A program made the translations under genes and the position numbers. From positions 1 through 64,000 of the forward strand of contig NZ_AP027293.1 in the NCBI RefSeq assembly GCF_030295765.1: a stretch of DNA of 64,000 nt. Reading direction: 5' to 3'. Numbering within the stretch: position 1 is the stretch's first letter; the number at the start of each line of letters is the position of its first letter. Shown piece after piece: positions 25,774 to 33,603 of this stretch. The DNA is from Neptuniibacter halophilus. Its GTDB lineage: Bacteria > Pseudomonadota > Gammaproteobacteria > Pseudomonadales > Balneatricaceae. The notes beneath the pieces are model-generated. The model did not search any database and was not told the origin of the DNA. It saw nothing but the letters and a program-made list of their open reading frames with translations.

Positions 25774-27153
25774 CTACCCGATCGATGCAGCGAGGTAGCC
25801 TATGATCACTCCAATTCCCAGACCTAACACGCCGCAGCCCCAGAGTAGCTGTTTACGATCAGTTAGTTTGAGGCCATAGAGGTTTTTGATTTTGCTTTGC
25901 ATCTCTATCAGGACTCGCTGTGTTTCGGTTGCGCCGTTTGTTTCAGTCAGCTGTAGATCAATTTCTTCGACCCGTTTCATGATCGCTTCCAGTTCCTTAG
26001 TTACGTCCTCAGTGTTTCTTAGGAGCGGGGAGAGCATATCTCCTGTTTTGGTTCCCTGTATCTCAAAACCCGATTGAATCATGTCCTCAAGTTCGTCCAA
26101 CCGGTCGTTTAACGAAGGGCGTTGCTCTTCCTGTCTATACCAGTCCGGGTGCAACTCCTCCATTCTCTCAGTACGTTGCCTAAGCACGTACCAGAGATCT
26201 TCCTGATCGCTCCGTATGCATCTTTGTTCAAGATCATGTCTTAGCTCTGAGTTTGCGAAAGCACGATCGTTGAATAGCACTGCGCCCAGGAAGTCTTCGC
26301 CATCCCGTTCAAAACCTTTCTGGATAAACGCTAAGTCTGGATGTTGAAAGGCCATGTAAAACGCTTTTCTTAACGCAGGATCCTGATGATCTTCGAAGGC
26401 TTTAAAATGTTTACTGGAAGGGAGAACAAGTTTCGCCAGGCAGGTGCGTACTATCTCAAATCGCTCTGCGCACCGATCATCTTCAGGTGATTGCCATCTC
26501 TGCATGATGGTCATGGGATCTATTATCGATGGATAGGCTGGTGGAAGCTTTTTTCCCAGGGCTATTAGCAAGTTAGCGGCTTCTACAGTTGTTGGCATGG
26601 TGGCAAACAGTCGCCATGCTGCTTTAATGCATTCTCCGCTCCGATACTCAGCTTCACCATCACAGAAATCTTCAGGCCTCTTAAAGGCCAGGCGTTCATT
26701 CCAGCATGTGTGAGTGCATAGCAGTATCCACTGGTCTTCTTCCAGTTCGGCAAACGGCTTATTTCGTCTATATAGGTCAACTAGAACTGAATCCGGTATG
26801 TGCCGATTCCGCATGAGAGCCTCAAGTTTATCGATCTCCCAGTTGGCAAGAAGCCCCGGTAAAATCTCCGCTAGCCAGAATGGGGACAGCAGCTCTTCTT
26901 CAATGATGGTTCCGCTAAGTACTGCCTTCTGAATGGTAGGATCACCTTTTTCATAGAGTTGCTTCCCTGTATCAATATCGATGCCAAAGAGGGCCAAGCC
27001 AAGGTTAATAATGGGGTCATCCCGTGATAAGAGAGATTCCTCAATTTCTCTGGAATTCAGAGGTTTCTTACTTTCTCTATTGGTGCGTAGCCAGTCATAA
27101 ACCACACTTGGTTCTGAGTGCGCCAGACGGTATTTCTCGCTCCACGATTCCAT
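25774..27153 (-). CDS. Unrecognised helical protein with coiled coil and C-terminal membrane anchor
   Basis: A protein of about 459 residues with no recognised domain. The first 300 residues are helical and contain short repeats reminiscent of HEAT-like solenoids; residues about 350-430 are highly charged and predicted coiled coil; the last 25 residues are hydrophobic (LLWGCGVLGLGIGVIIGYLAA), a tail-type membrane anchor. The start is the ATG at 27153 preceded by AAAAGGA. It is the second gene of a leftward pair with 27182-27532. It belongs to the plasmid backbone, not the catabolic unit. Function unknown. Confidence 0.65.
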   Translation of the reverse strand: MESWSEKYRLAHSEPSVVYDWLRTNRESKKPLNSREIEESLLSRDDPIINLGLALFGIDIDTGKQLYEKGDPTIQKAVLSGTIIEEELLSPFWLAEILPGLLANWEIDKLEALMRNRHIPDSVLVDLYRRNKPFAELEEDQWILLCTHTCWNERLAFKRPEDFCDGEAEYRSGECIKAAWRLFATMPTTVEAANLLIALGKKLPPAYPSIIDPMTIMQRWQSPEDDRCAERFEIVRTCLAKLVLPSSKHFKAFEDHQDPALRKAFYMAFQHPDLAFIQKGFERDGEDFLGAVLFNDRAFANSELRHDLEQRCIRSDQEDLWYVLRQRTERMEELHPDWYRQEEQRPSLNDRLDELEDMIQSGFEIQGTKTGDMLSPLLRNTEDVTKELEAIMKRVEEIDLQLTETNGATETQRVLIEMQSKIKNLYGLKLTDRKQLLWGCGVLGLGIGVIIGYLAASIG

Positions 27154-27181
27154 GTAAGACAATCCTTTTAGTTTCAGAGGG

Positions 27182-27532
27182 TCAGGCCCATTGTTGTTTG
27201 GCTTTGGCTGCGAACTCCGGCTTCACGATGCTTACGTGCTGCAGGTTGATAAAAGGGAACATCTGCGAGTCAAAGAGAGAGTTTCCTTCTTCGTTCTGAT
27301 ATTGGCTTAGGTCGCTCTCCTGGAGCTTCCCTGGGCGCGTTTCAATGACTCTAAAATGCTTTCCTTCAGCAACTGGTCGTAGCTTTCCACCGCACTGGGG
27401 GCAGTGCTTGCTACTGCGTGCCTCGAAATCGAATTTCCACCAAGCTTTGCGGCACTTTCCGGAACAGGTTTTGTATGGGAGATCGGTTGTAGATGAGTAC
27501 GTTATGTGATGTTCCGTATCAATGGCGATCAT
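27182..27532 (-). CDS. Small protein with a zinc-ribbon-like motif
   Basis: A 116-residue protein. Cys residues in KTCSGKC and HCPQCGGKL (about residues 22-50) form a CxxxC...CxxC zinc-ribbon pattern. The remainder is mixed alpha/beta with no recognised family. It lies 28 bp upstream of the coiled-coil membrane protein in the same direction, so the two are probably an operon. Nothing in the sequence shows its role; nucleic-acid binding would fit the ribbon. The gene marks the left edge of the accessory region. Confidence 0.6.
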   Translation of the reverse strand: MIAIDTEHHITYSSTTDLPYKTCSGKCRKAWWKFDFEARSSKHCPQCGGKLRPVAEGKHFRVIETRPGKLQESDLSQYQNEEGNSLFDSQMFPFINLQHVSIVKPEFAAKAKQQWA

Positions 27533-27721
27533 CAGAATTATCCCTTTCTATTGTTGTGGCCAGAGTATAGCAATTCTCTGGTCAATTCAGAGCTTTTCCC
27601 TTTCGATCTGCCCCGGCAACCTGGGTCACATATTAAATAGCTCTATATTGTTATATTGCGTTTTAAATATAACTATTAAGGGTTATATTTTATGGAAGCA
27701 CTTTAAACAGAGGATAAGAAA
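27533..27721. promoter_or_regulatory. Divergent promoter region between 27532 and 27722
   Basis: The 189-bp gap is AT-rich near the right side. GTTATATT (27648-27655) and AAATATAAC (27665-27673) form an inverted repeat, and TATATT (27684-27689) is a possible -10 for the rightward gene. No confident -35 was found. Confidence 0.35.
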
Positions 27722-28018
27722 ATGCCTGGGAACACTAAAACGGACTTTGATATGGATTGCGTTGATTCGCTGGTGGTCCAAGTCGATTATGAGGATGCCC
27801 CAGATACGCTCAAAGCGCCGGAAGATATGACTGGCTGGCTGGTGGAAGGCGTATCAAATGGTTCCTACCCGATGCAGGATGATGGATTTCCTTTTCAGGG
27901 ATTTGTCCGGTGCCGGGATCAGAATGGCTGCATAGTGCGCTGCTCTACGGATCTGGACTTCGAAAGTGTGCTGGTATTCGAGCGTGAAGTAGATTTGTCA
28001 GGCAATAGTGAAGGCTAA
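27722..28018 (+). CDS. Small acidic protein, unknown function
   Basis: A 98-residue very acidic protein with an ATG preceded by AGAGGATAAG. It contains several aromatic and Asp/Glu residues and three Cys, but no recognised motif. A possible short downstream frame (28038-28106) has a good ribosome binding site (CGAGGAG) but encodes only 22 residues and runs into a hairpin leader of opposite orientation. The gene is isolated between leftward genes. Possible roles such as DNA mimicry are only suggested by its acidity. Confidence 0.55.
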   Translation: MPGNTKTDFDMDCVDSLVVQVDYEDAPDTLKAPEDMTGWLVEGVSNGSYPMQDDGFPFQGFVRCRDQNGCIVRCSTDLDFESVLVFEREVDLSGNSEG

Positions 28019-28098
28019 ACCGAGGAGAATAGGCTTTATGAGTAAGCTTGGTATTTTCGTAACGCTTTTTTTCTCTTATACTCCAAGAGCCCATAAAT

Positions 28099-28170
28099 CC
28101 TCGTAGGTTTATACGGCGGCTGGTAGTGCTGAGAGGGGGTAGGATCCCTCTCAGGTCAAACGCTACCAGC
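28099..28170 (-). promoter_or_regulatory. Leader element A: nested hairpin with conserved loop and CCTACGAGG box
   Basis: Read on the minus strand: an outer stem GCTGGTAG/CTACCAGC encloses a perfect 9-bp inner stem CTGAGAGGG/CCCTCTCAG with loop ATCCTACC (28138-28145). The box ACCTACGAGG (28099-28108) follows and ends 4 bp before an ATG (28092-28094). That ATG opens only a 49-codon frame (27945-28094) antisense to the gene at 27722, so the gene it once served may be lost. The same loop and box recur at elements C, D and E. Confidence 0.75.
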
Positions 28171-28214
28171 TTTATTTTATCTCCCTCATCCTAAATCTCT
28201 GCCGTTCTATTCGT

Positions 28215-28556
28215 TCACTCTATTTTCTGGCACTGACCTTTCGCAATCAGCGGATTTCTAAACCTGATGCTGGCAAATTCAGCTGCCAGTGTGTCACGGT
28301 CTATATACAACACATCCACCCCAGATGCGCCGACATGCGTGGCGTAGATTCGTAATGGCATCATTTCATCATGGATCGTAAATATCTGACGATCCCACCG
28401 CAGGACATCCCCTCCAACCGAGTTTTCTTCTATCTCGTAAAGGTGGTTATAGGTAGCGCCTGTGTTGTAGTGCCCAATGCAGTGATAGGTCTCTTGTGCA
28501 GCAGTTGGGAGCGTTGTGAGGCAAAGCGTGAGGAGTGCTATCGGATTAGACGGCAT
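28215..28556 (-). CDS. Small secreted protein, unknown function
   Basis: A protein of about 113 residues from the ATG at 28556, preceded by GGGGGACACC; the open frame extends further upstream to 28625 without a ribosome binding site. Residues 1-20 form a Sec signal peptide (hydrophobic core then TAAQ). Two Cys in the mature part (YHCIG and GQCQKI) could form a disulfide. The rest is beta-rich and unrecognised. It precedes leader element A in the leftward direction. Confidence 0.6.
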   Translation of the reverse strand: MPSNPIALLTLCLTTLPTAAQETYHCIGHYNTGATYNHLYEIEENSVGGDVLRWDRQIFTIHDEMMPLRIYATHVGASGVDVLYIDRDTLAAEFASIRFRNPLIAKGQCQKIE

Positions 28557-28683
28557 GGTGTCCCCCGAAACTCGTATTTGGAAACTTGAGTATAGCCGGG
28601 AAACTGTGTGTCCGGAGGTGATCAATACCTTCCCCCAGGCACACAGATTTGAGGAACTGGAGTTAGATTAAGACCTAGACTGA

Positions 28684-28818
28684 TTAATGACCCCTATGTT
28701 GAAGAAAAGTTATGTCATCGAGGCTGATGGACTCTTCAAGCTCGGCCGAGGTTTTTATTCTGGAGTACGCAATACCCCACATTACAAAGTCATCTTCTAT
28801 TAATTCGCATAGTTGACA
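28684..28818 (-). other. In-frame continuation after the GIY-YIG stop codon
   Basis: Directly after the TAA of the GIY-YIG gene the same frame stays open for 44 codons, ending at 28684. The translated part has a protein-like composition (many Glu, Asp, Leu and Ile). Either the GIY-YIG protein was once about 143 residues and has acquired a stop, or the match is chance. No internal start with a ribosome binding site was found. Confidence 0.3.
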
Positions 28819-29115
28819 TTAGTAAACATCCAACAAATCCTTATCACTTGAAATACCTGGCTCCCAGAGTGGACTAGATAGTGGAATTACCTCAAACCAT
28901 TCTCTACGGTCATTGATTCTGTGATCATACAGCCTCGCATGAGCGATTTGCTCTGTAGTTCTTTGGTTAGCAACAGCCCAAACCCTATAGAGCTCAAATG
29001 GCAGTGGGGTATTTGTTCGGTACATCTGCTTTTTTCGCTGTATCGGATTGATACTGAAACCAACCTTAAAATCATTGTAATTTCGGGGGTCTCTCATTAC
29101 ATAGACGTGTTGCAT
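28819..29115 (-). CDS. GIY-YIG (T5orf172/MUG113-like) protein
   Basis: A 98-residue protein with the GIY-YIG core in the divergent T5orf172/MUG113 form: VYVMRDP, then FKVGFS in place of the YIG half, an Arg-rich helix (NPIQRKKQMYR) and a terminal EWFEV strand. Such domains are nuclease-like and common in phages and plasmids. The start lies 9 bp after the preceding gene and is preceded by GAGAGGACC, so it is co-transcribed. The reading frame continues past the stop, which could mean a truncated C-terminus. Nuclease activity is not established. Confidence 0.75.
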   Translation of the reverse strand: MQHVYVMRDPRNYNDFKVGFSINPIQRKKQMYRTNTPLPFELYRVWAVANQRTTEQIAHARLYDHRINDRREWFEVIPLSSPLWEPGISSDKDLLDVY

Positions 29116-29124
29116 ACGGTCCTC

Positions 29125-29583
29125 TCAGTGTCGGTCGTAAAGCTTGGAATACCCGCAGTAAGCCATAGCTTGTTTTAACCCTTCCGTAGACAGCTCTACT
29201 TGTTCTTGTGGTGTATCGATCCCTGTCATGTAAGCCTGTACCTCCAGAGAAGGTGTCTGATACAGAATATCGACCAGCTGCTGCGGATCCTCAGGCAGCT
29301 GTTTGCTGTCAACGCTGATCACGCTTCCCTCAACGTACTCTCCGTATACATAAAACCAAGCTTCGTGTGCCTGGGGGCCGGAAGCCTGAAGTAGAACCAG
29401 TGAGGCCAGTGTCTGACCAACCACAAATTCTTGGCTTACCCTGCAGTCGCCTGGGTCCGAGGTTTGATAGGCCACCCAATCTTGGAAAACCCGCCGTTCA
29501 GTGATGTTCGTGGAATAAGAAATGGAATCGGCTAGCGCTGATGAACTAAGCAAAGCGATTGCCAGGCATGCGCGTTTAAGCAT
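29125..29583 (-). CDS. Secreted protein, unknown function
   Basis: A 152-residue protein with an N-terminal signal peptide (1-18, ending SALA). The mature part contains two Cys (GDCRVS and AYCGYS), likely a disulfide. It resembles the general pattern of Rap1a/Tai-type small periplasmic proteins, but no definite family can be named. The ATG is preceded by AAGGACGGTG. It begins an operon with the GIY-YIG gene. A hairpin terminator of the upstream gene (29676-29697) lies between them. Confidence 0.6.
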   Translation of the reverse strand: MLKRACLAIALLSSSALADSISYSTNITERRVFQDWVAYQTSDPGDCRVSQEFVVGQTLASLVLLQASGPQAHEAWFYVYGEYVEGSVISVDSKQLPEDPQQLVDILYQTPSLEVQAYMTGIDTPQEQVELSTEGLKQAMAYCGYSKLYDRH

Positions 29584-29675
29584 GTGTCACCGTCCTTGTG
29601 AGATATGATTAAAGTGAGAATTGGAATGGTACTGCGGCCTGCAGGGCAGGGGCAAGGTCAAAGAAACGGAGAGGG

Positions 29676-29697
29676 CAGGGTATCGGGCGATACCCTG
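29676..29697 (-). terminator. Strong hairpin after the gene at 29709-30221
   Basis: CAGGGTATCG and CGATACCCTG form a perfect 10-bp stem with a 2-nt centre. There is no T-run, so it may act as an mRNA-stabilising hairpin as much as a terminator. Confidence 0.55.
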
Positions 29698-29708
29698 AAT
29701 GATTGGGT

Positions 29709-30221
29709 TTAGTTGTATCCTTTCCTGCGTTCTTCAAAGAAATCAGCAGCAGAAAGGCTTTCAGTGGCTCTCAGAGCCGCTTTCATGTGCTTGATGGTCT
29801 CAGCCTTTGCTCGGTTGAACGCCTCTATATGCCGCCCTGAGAAGCCTTCCTGCGTGGTTGGAAAGTAATACCCGTTAATACGTGTCGTTGCGTTCTGTTT
29901 GTCGTAGCGGGTCATAGGCTGTGAATGGATGTCAGCAGCATTATTCCGTGGACCCAGCTCAACGATCTTGAGCAGATTGAAATCGTAGCCGGCGCATACC
30001 CAGCTATCCTGCTCTGCGTTGTGAACAGCTTCTAAGGCTTGATCCAGTGTTACTTGAATCATAACCTCATCGCCATCACCGTTGAGGAAGTTGAGATCCA
30101 GGATCAGATCATCCCCCTGTATATGGGAAGTGTTATTTTCAATATGAAAATGTCTGACAAAATCGCCATCGATCTGAAGGCTGTCAGCCTCAACCAGCTG
30201 CTGAAGAAACATTACACTCAT
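29709..30221 (-). CDS. Plasmid protein of unknown function
   Basis: A protein of about 170 residues from the ATG at 30221. The frame is open further upstream to 30275, but that stretch covers the leader hairpin B, so the internal ATG after the CCTACGAGG box is the likely start. The sequence is beta-rich in the first half and helical with charged residues at the end. No domain is recognised. It is the last of three consecutive leftward genes separated by leader elements. Confidence 0.6.
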   Translation of the reverse strand: MSVMFLQQLVEADSLQIDGDFVRHFHIENNTSHIQGDDLILDLNFLNGDGDEVMIQVTLDQALEAVHNAEQDSWVCAGYDFNLLKIVELGPRNNAADIHSQPMTRYDKQNATTRINGYYFPTTQEGFSGRHIEAFNRAKAETIKHMKAALRATESLSAADFFEERRKGYN

Positions 30222-30228
30222 GGTTATA

Positions 30229-30265
30229 CCTCGTAGGTTGGCTGGTGGATGAGAGCGCCACCAGC
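30229..30265 (-). promoter_or_regulatory. Leader element B: GCTGGTGG hairpin and CCTACGAGG box
   Basis: On the minus strand GCTGGTGG and CCACCAGC form a perfect 8-bp stem around a 9-nt loop (30249-30257), followed by ACCTACGAGG (30229-30238) 7 bp before the ATG at 30221. The loop differs from elements A, C, D and E, but the box and stem match C. Confidence 0.7.
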
Positions 30266-30279
30266 TGACGATCATCTGG

Positions 30280-30741
30280 TTAAAGTTTCAGTGACTTGGA
30301 GCGGCTTGAAATGCTGATCCTGAAAACCTTTGCAGCAGGCTTTTTGCGCAACAGGGTGGCAAACCATTCTGCGGGAATAGACACGATGAAATCATCACCA
30401 AGCTTGTGACGGGCTTCGTAGTAAGCATTGTCATCAAGGTCAGGGTTCATGCCCTTCGCATATACCACGAAGTTCTCAGAGGAGGTTCCCGGCAAGGTCT
30501 CCTCAACCCCCGCCATAAGGTAAACCCCTTTGCCTTTGACCAAATGGAAGGCGCGAGGGAGTTTGGCGGGATCGATCTTGCTTGCATCTGGAAGATTGTT
30601 TTCGTCCATGACAACCACACCGTTTGGGTAGTATTCCGGGGTATCTAAATCCCCAAAGCAGGGCGTAGGCGTGTGATTGCTGTCCATGATGTGATCGTAA
30701 AGCTTCTGCACATCAGCGATCGGAAAAGAAAGAATAGCCAT
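30280..30741 (-). CDS. Plasmid protein of unknown function
   Basis: A 153-residue protein, start ATG at 30741 directly downstream of leader element C. It is mixed alpha/beta with a C-terminal basic tail (SISSRSKSLKL) and contains GDLDTPEYYPNGVVVMDE and DDFIVSIPAEWF. It resembles small plasmid-encoded DUF3085-type proteins in length and pattern, but this is a tentative memory-based match. It is the middle gene of the leftward group. Function unknown. Confidence 0.55.
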   Translation of the reverse strand: MAILSFPIADVQKLYDHIMDSNHTPTPCFGDLDTPEYYPNGVVVMDENNLPDASKIDPAKLPRAFHLVKGKGVYLMAGVEETLPGTSSENFVVYAKGMNPDLDDNAYYEARHKLGDDFIVSIPAEWFATLLRKKPAAKVFRISISSRSKSLKL

Positions 30742-30749
30742 AACGGTTT

Positions 30750-30786
30750 CCTCGTAGGTTGTTGGCTGGTGGGTAGGATCACCAGC
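30750..30786 (-). promoter_or_regulatory. Leader element C: hairpin with ATCCTACC loop and CCTACGAGG box
   Basis: On the minus strand GCTGGTG and CACCAGC form a perfect 7-bp stem with loop ATCCTACC (30772-30779). ACCTACGAGG (30750-30759) follows 8 bp before the ATG at 30741. It lies between two co-directional genes 58 bp apart, so it must act within or at the start of a transcript. Confidence 0.75.
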
Positions 30787-30799
30787 GTTCTGTTTTCAA

Positions 30800-31327
30800 T
30801 TAGTTCGGTTGAAATTCGTACCGGACCACTCGCTTGTTGACCGTAGTGAGCCAGTCCCTTTTTTTGCATTCAGGCTGTTCGTGATAAGCCGAATAGCGTT
30901 TGGTTTTTCTATGAACCCCGCCAACGTCAAAGGTCGTTCCATCTTCAAGATGCGCGATCACTTGCCACTTGTAACGGTTGTTACTGGCTATCTCTTCGAT
31001 TTCAGACTGTGGCACCGGCTTATCACCACGGAAGCGGGATTGGCACTGCTTGAACCGGCTGTTGTGATGCTGATCAGTACCAACGGCCAAATGGGCAAAT
31101 TCATGGCGAAGCGTTTGCTCCAGTTTTTTCCATGCGGATGTCCCGACAAACAAGCTGCTGATTCGGACGATGCCGGTTGCAGTTGCCTCTCCGTATTTGG
31201 CTTTCATATGGACAACCTGCAGATCATGGAACCGGTGAGCCCACTTTGAAACAGGGATTTCCAGAGCACATTCAGCCATTACCTTGTGGGCAAGGTTAAC
31301 AATCTGATTTTCTGTGATTTTTTCCAT
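30800..31327 (-). CDS. SprT-like zinc metalloprotease domain protein
   Basis: A 175-residue protein with the SprT/SprT-like core: a strand VRISSLF followed by LRHEFAHLAV, where H75, E76 and H79 form the HExxH zinc site, and H87 or H88 as likely third ligand. A C-terminal part with two Lys/Arg-rich strands follows. SprT-like proteins include DNA-protein crosslink proteases and anti-restriction-associated proteins on plasmids; its target here is unknown. The start is divergent from the methyltransferase gene with a 131-bp promoter region between them. The ATG lacks a strong ribosome binding site. Confidence 0.82.
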   Translation of the reverse strand: MEKITENQIVNLAHKVMAECALEIPVSKWAHRFHDLQVVHMKAKYGEATATGIVRISSLFVGTSAWKKLEQTLRHEFAHLAVGTDQHHNSRFKQCQSRFRGDKPVPQSEIEEIASNNRYKWQVIAHLEDGTTFDVGGVHRKTKRYSAYHEQPECKKRDWLTTVNKRVVRYEFQPN

Positions 31328-31367
31328 AAATAGTGCCTAAATATGTTTGTTTTTGTGTACGAATCGC

Positions 31368-31396
31368 TTGCAATATTACACATAAAATAAGATAAT
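31368..31396 (+). promoter_or_regulatory. Promoter of the DNA methyltransferase gene
   Basis: TTGCAA (31368-31373) and GATAAT (31391-31396) are 17 bp apart, predicting a start near 31403. The transcript would begin just before leader element D. Confidence 0.6.
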
Positions 31397-31417
31397 ACAA
31401 CTATGGATTTGAAAACA

Positions 31418-31450
31418 GATCGCTTCCTACCAGCGGTCTTACCTACGAGG
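31418..31450 (+). promoter_or_regulatory. Leader element D: hairpin with TCCTACC loop and CCTACGAGG box
   Basis: GATCGCT (31418-31424) pairs with AGCGGTC (31432-31438) with one G-T wobble, leaving loop TCCTACC. ACCTACGAGG (31441-31450) follows 8 bp before the ATG at 31459. The stem sequence shares nothing with A, C or E, but the loop and box are the same. Confidence 0.75.
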
Positions 31451-31458
31451 AAACGAAC

Positions 31459-32853
31459 ATGACTGCGATGATTAACCCTTCACTCCTGACCCGCGTTAAG
31501 TCCTATATCTACACCCAGATTCAGGAGCACCGTAATTCCAAGCGCGTTTGGCTTCAGGGCCGCAAACTGGCAGAAGCCGGCTTTGTGAAAGGCGCTACCA
31601 TTTCCAAGCATTGGGATGCCCAGCGTTGCCAGCTCACTTTCCGACTGGATGAAAAAGGCGAGAAGGTTGTTTCTGGCCGTGCGAACAAAACGACCGGTGA
31701 CGTTACTCCGATCATCGATCTGTTAGACAAAGACCTTGCGCCTGCCGGAACCCGCCTGCGCGTGACCATCATGAAAGGCTTGGTTGTATGTACTTTGCAC
31801 CACGAAGAGCAGAAAAAATGGGACCGTGAGCAGCGGATCATGGAAGTGATGCAGGGTAAGCGCCCAATGAAGGAAGGTTCCCTGTGTACTGGAGTTGGTG
31901 TGTCTACCTTCGGTGTTCACCAGTCCCTGAAGCAGCAGGGCATCATTTCCCAGCTGGAATGGGTGGTCGATGTTGAGCAGACATACCTTGAAGCGGCAGC
32001 GCGGAATAACCCAGCCCTGAATGACGATACCCAGTTGATTGTGGGGTCTATTGAAGAAGTGGAACCAGAGCTGCTATCTACCGTTGATGTGCTTAGCGTG
32101 TCACTGCCCTGCACCGGTTTTAGCTTGGCTGGCCGTGCAAAACTGGGTCTCAAATTTGGTGAAGCTCACCCGGAAGCAGCGACTGCAGTATTCGGCCTCA
32201 TGCAGATCGTTAAGCAGACTAACCCCGGTGTGATCCTGTCCGAGAACGTAAAACAGGCGAAAGATTCTGCTACTTATCACCTGATCATTTCCGAGCTTGA
32301 GCGTTTGGGTTACACCGTGAAGGAAACGATTCTGGATGGCGCTGATGCTGGCACCATCGAAGATCGTACTCGCTACTTCTTTGTTGCTGTATCCAATGGA
32401 CTAAGTGAAGCCTTCGATCTGGACAACCTGCCGACACAGGAACGGGTGTACGACAGAATGGCTGATGTGATGGATGAGGTTCCGTATGACTCAAGCATGT
32501 GGAAAGCGAATGATCACCTGAATGAAAAGGCGATCCGTGATAAAGCGGCCGGCAAGGGGTTTGAACGCCAGTTCATTACGGCTGTTTCCACGAAAGTAGG
32601 TGTAATTGGTCGCCATTATATGAAGGGACGGAGCACCGAACCTTTCTGGAAGCGTGAAGACGGCATGGAGCGCCTTATGACTGTATCTGAACATGCGAAA
32701 GTAAAACTGATCCCTGAGAAGCTGGTGGACGGTCTGAGTGCCACCGTAGCGCATCAGGGACTGGGCCAGAGTGTTCTGTTACCTCATATCACAGCGATCA
32801 TGGACCGGGTGGCAGAAGGGCTGCTGAAATTTAACCGAATGACGCTGGCATGA
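31459..32853 (+). CDS. C5-cytosine DNA methyltransferase
   Basis: A 464-residue protein. Methyltransferase motifs in order: I (SLCTGVGVSTFG, about 141-152), IV with catalytic Cys218 in SLPCTGFS, VI (SENVKQ, 261-266) and VIII (EDRTRYFFV). The target-recognition region is short. An N-terminal extension of about 120 residues contains LQGRKLAEAGFVKG, resembling the SymE/AbrB-type fold, which is unusual. No restriction gene is adjacent, so it is probably an orphan enzyme that protects the plasmid from host restriction after transfer, or regulates genes. It starts after leader element D. Confidence 0.88.
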   Translation: MTAMINPSLLTRVKSYIYTQIQEHRNSKRVWLQGRKLAEAGFVKGATISKHWDAQRCQLTFRLDEKGEKVVSGRANKTTGDVTPIIDLLDKDLAPAGTRLRVTIMKGLVVCTLHHEEQKKWDREQRIMEVMQGKRPMKEGSLCTGVGVSTFGVHQSLKQQGIISQLEWVVDVEQTYLEAAARNNPALNDDTQLIVGSIEEVEPELLSTVDVLSVSLPCTGFSLAGRAKLGLKFGEAHPEAATAVFGLMQIVKQTNPGVILSENVKQAKDSATYHLIISELERLGYTVKETILDGADAGTIEDRTRYFFVAVSNGLSEAFDLDNLPTQERVYDRMADVMDEVPYDSSMWKANDHLNEKAIRDKAAGKGFERQFITAVSTKVGVIGRHYMKGRSTEPFWKREDGMERLMTVSEHAKVKLIPEKLVDGLSATVAHQGLGQSVLLPHITAIMDRVAEGLLKFNRMTLA

Positions 32854-32861
32854 GCCGATAG

Positions 32862-32879
32862 CCCTCCCTCCGGGGAGGG
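32862..32879 (+). terminator. GC-rich hairpin after the methyltransferase gene
   Basis: CCCTCCC and GGGAGGG form a 7-bp stem with a TCCG loop. No T-run follows, and the next gene begins 29 bp later, so it may only attenuate or process the transcript. Confidence 0.5.
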
Positions 32880-32907
32880 AACTTAACCAGACAGTAAGGA
32901 GAGCTTT

Positions 32908-33462
32908 ATGAACGAAGCAAAAGTATTGCGCCACCAGCCAGATGACAAACACTATGAGTATGCCCTGATGGGGGAGACATTGGTTTGCCGATACCGTGAA
33001 GACAACAACACGGAATGGAACGATGTTGATATTTGGCACTGTGCTGCCGAGAACATTTCAACAGTCGGTGATGCTTGTCAGGCGGCAGATGATGAATTCG
33101 GCACCGAGCTGGTGGCTGACTGGAATCGGGCCATTCGAGAAGAAAAGAAACTTCAGCCGCCAGTGACTTACCTAATTCTGAAGCACTTCAGCGAACAGAC
33201 ACAGTATTCGATCTGGTCAACGGAGACCCCATCTGATGACACAACCGGGGCCAGCGGGGCAGGGTATGAAACTGCTCTGGAGGCAGTGAGAGACTTCTAC
33301 CCGGAAGGATCAAAAACAGAAGGGGTTATGCTGGTGGACTTCACTGACATGGGCGCTGCTTATCTACAGATCACCTATGAGGAGCTTCCTAAGCTGGTGC
33401 AGGAGCGTAAGGAACCGATTGAACAATGGCTGGCTCGGCAGTCTGGGAGCAGTGATCAGTGA
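32908..33462 (+). CDS. Plasmid protein of unknown function
   Basis: A 184-residue acidic protein with the ATG preceded by AAGGAGAGC, the canonical ribosome binding site lacking in its box-led neighbours. No motif is recognised; the first 90 residues are mixed and the second half contains an ITYEELPKLVQER helix. It follows the methyltransferase gene by 55 bp and is probably co-transcribed. It ends before a strong hairpin (33485-33521). Function unknown. Confidence 0.6.
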   Translation: MNEAKVLRHQPDDKHYEYALMGETLVCRYREDNNTEWNDVDIWHCAAENISTVGDACQAADDEFGTELVADWNRAIREEKKLQPPVTYLILKHFSEQTQYSIWSTETPSDDTTGASGAGYETALEAVRDFYPEGSKTEGVMLVDFTDMGAAYLQITYEELPKLVQERKEPIEQWLARQSGSSDQ

Positions 33463-33484
33463 CCTTGGGGTAGCAAGTACAGCA

Positions 33485-33521
33485 AAGAGCTGGTGGAAAC
33501 TGGGTACTAACGCCAGCTCTT
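33485..33521 (+). terminator. Hairpin AAGAGCTGG/CCAGCTCTT
   Basis: AAGAGCTGG (33485-33493) and CCAGCTCTT (33513-33521) form a perfect 9-bp stem with a 19-nt loop and a short pyrimidine tail. It probably ends the preceding transcription unit. Confidence 0.5.
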
Positions 33522-33551
33522 CGATGAATTTAGAATAGAGGGAGAAAAGGC

Positions 33552-33580
33552 TTGCCATGTACCGTTAAATGGTACATAAT
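33552..33580 (+). promoter_or_regulatory. Promoter with palindromic operator before gene 33646
   Basis: TTGCCA (33552-33557) and CATAAT (33575-33580) are 17 bp apart. A perfect inverted repeat ATGTACC/GGTACAT (33557-33577) fills the spacer and touches the -10, so a dimeric repressor is likely. Confidence 0.6.
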
Positions 33581-33603
33581 TTAGCTGTATTATTTACAAC
33601 AGC

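Noticed and set aside
27945..28094. A 49-codon leftward frame after leader element A.
   Set aside because: It is antisense to the better supported gene at 27722-28018 and has no protein-like features. The leader may be a remnant.
28038..28106. A 22-codon rightward frame with a good ribosome binding site (CGAGGAG).
   Set aside because: Too short to support as a gene and it runs into a leader element of opposite orientation; could be the start of a lost gene.
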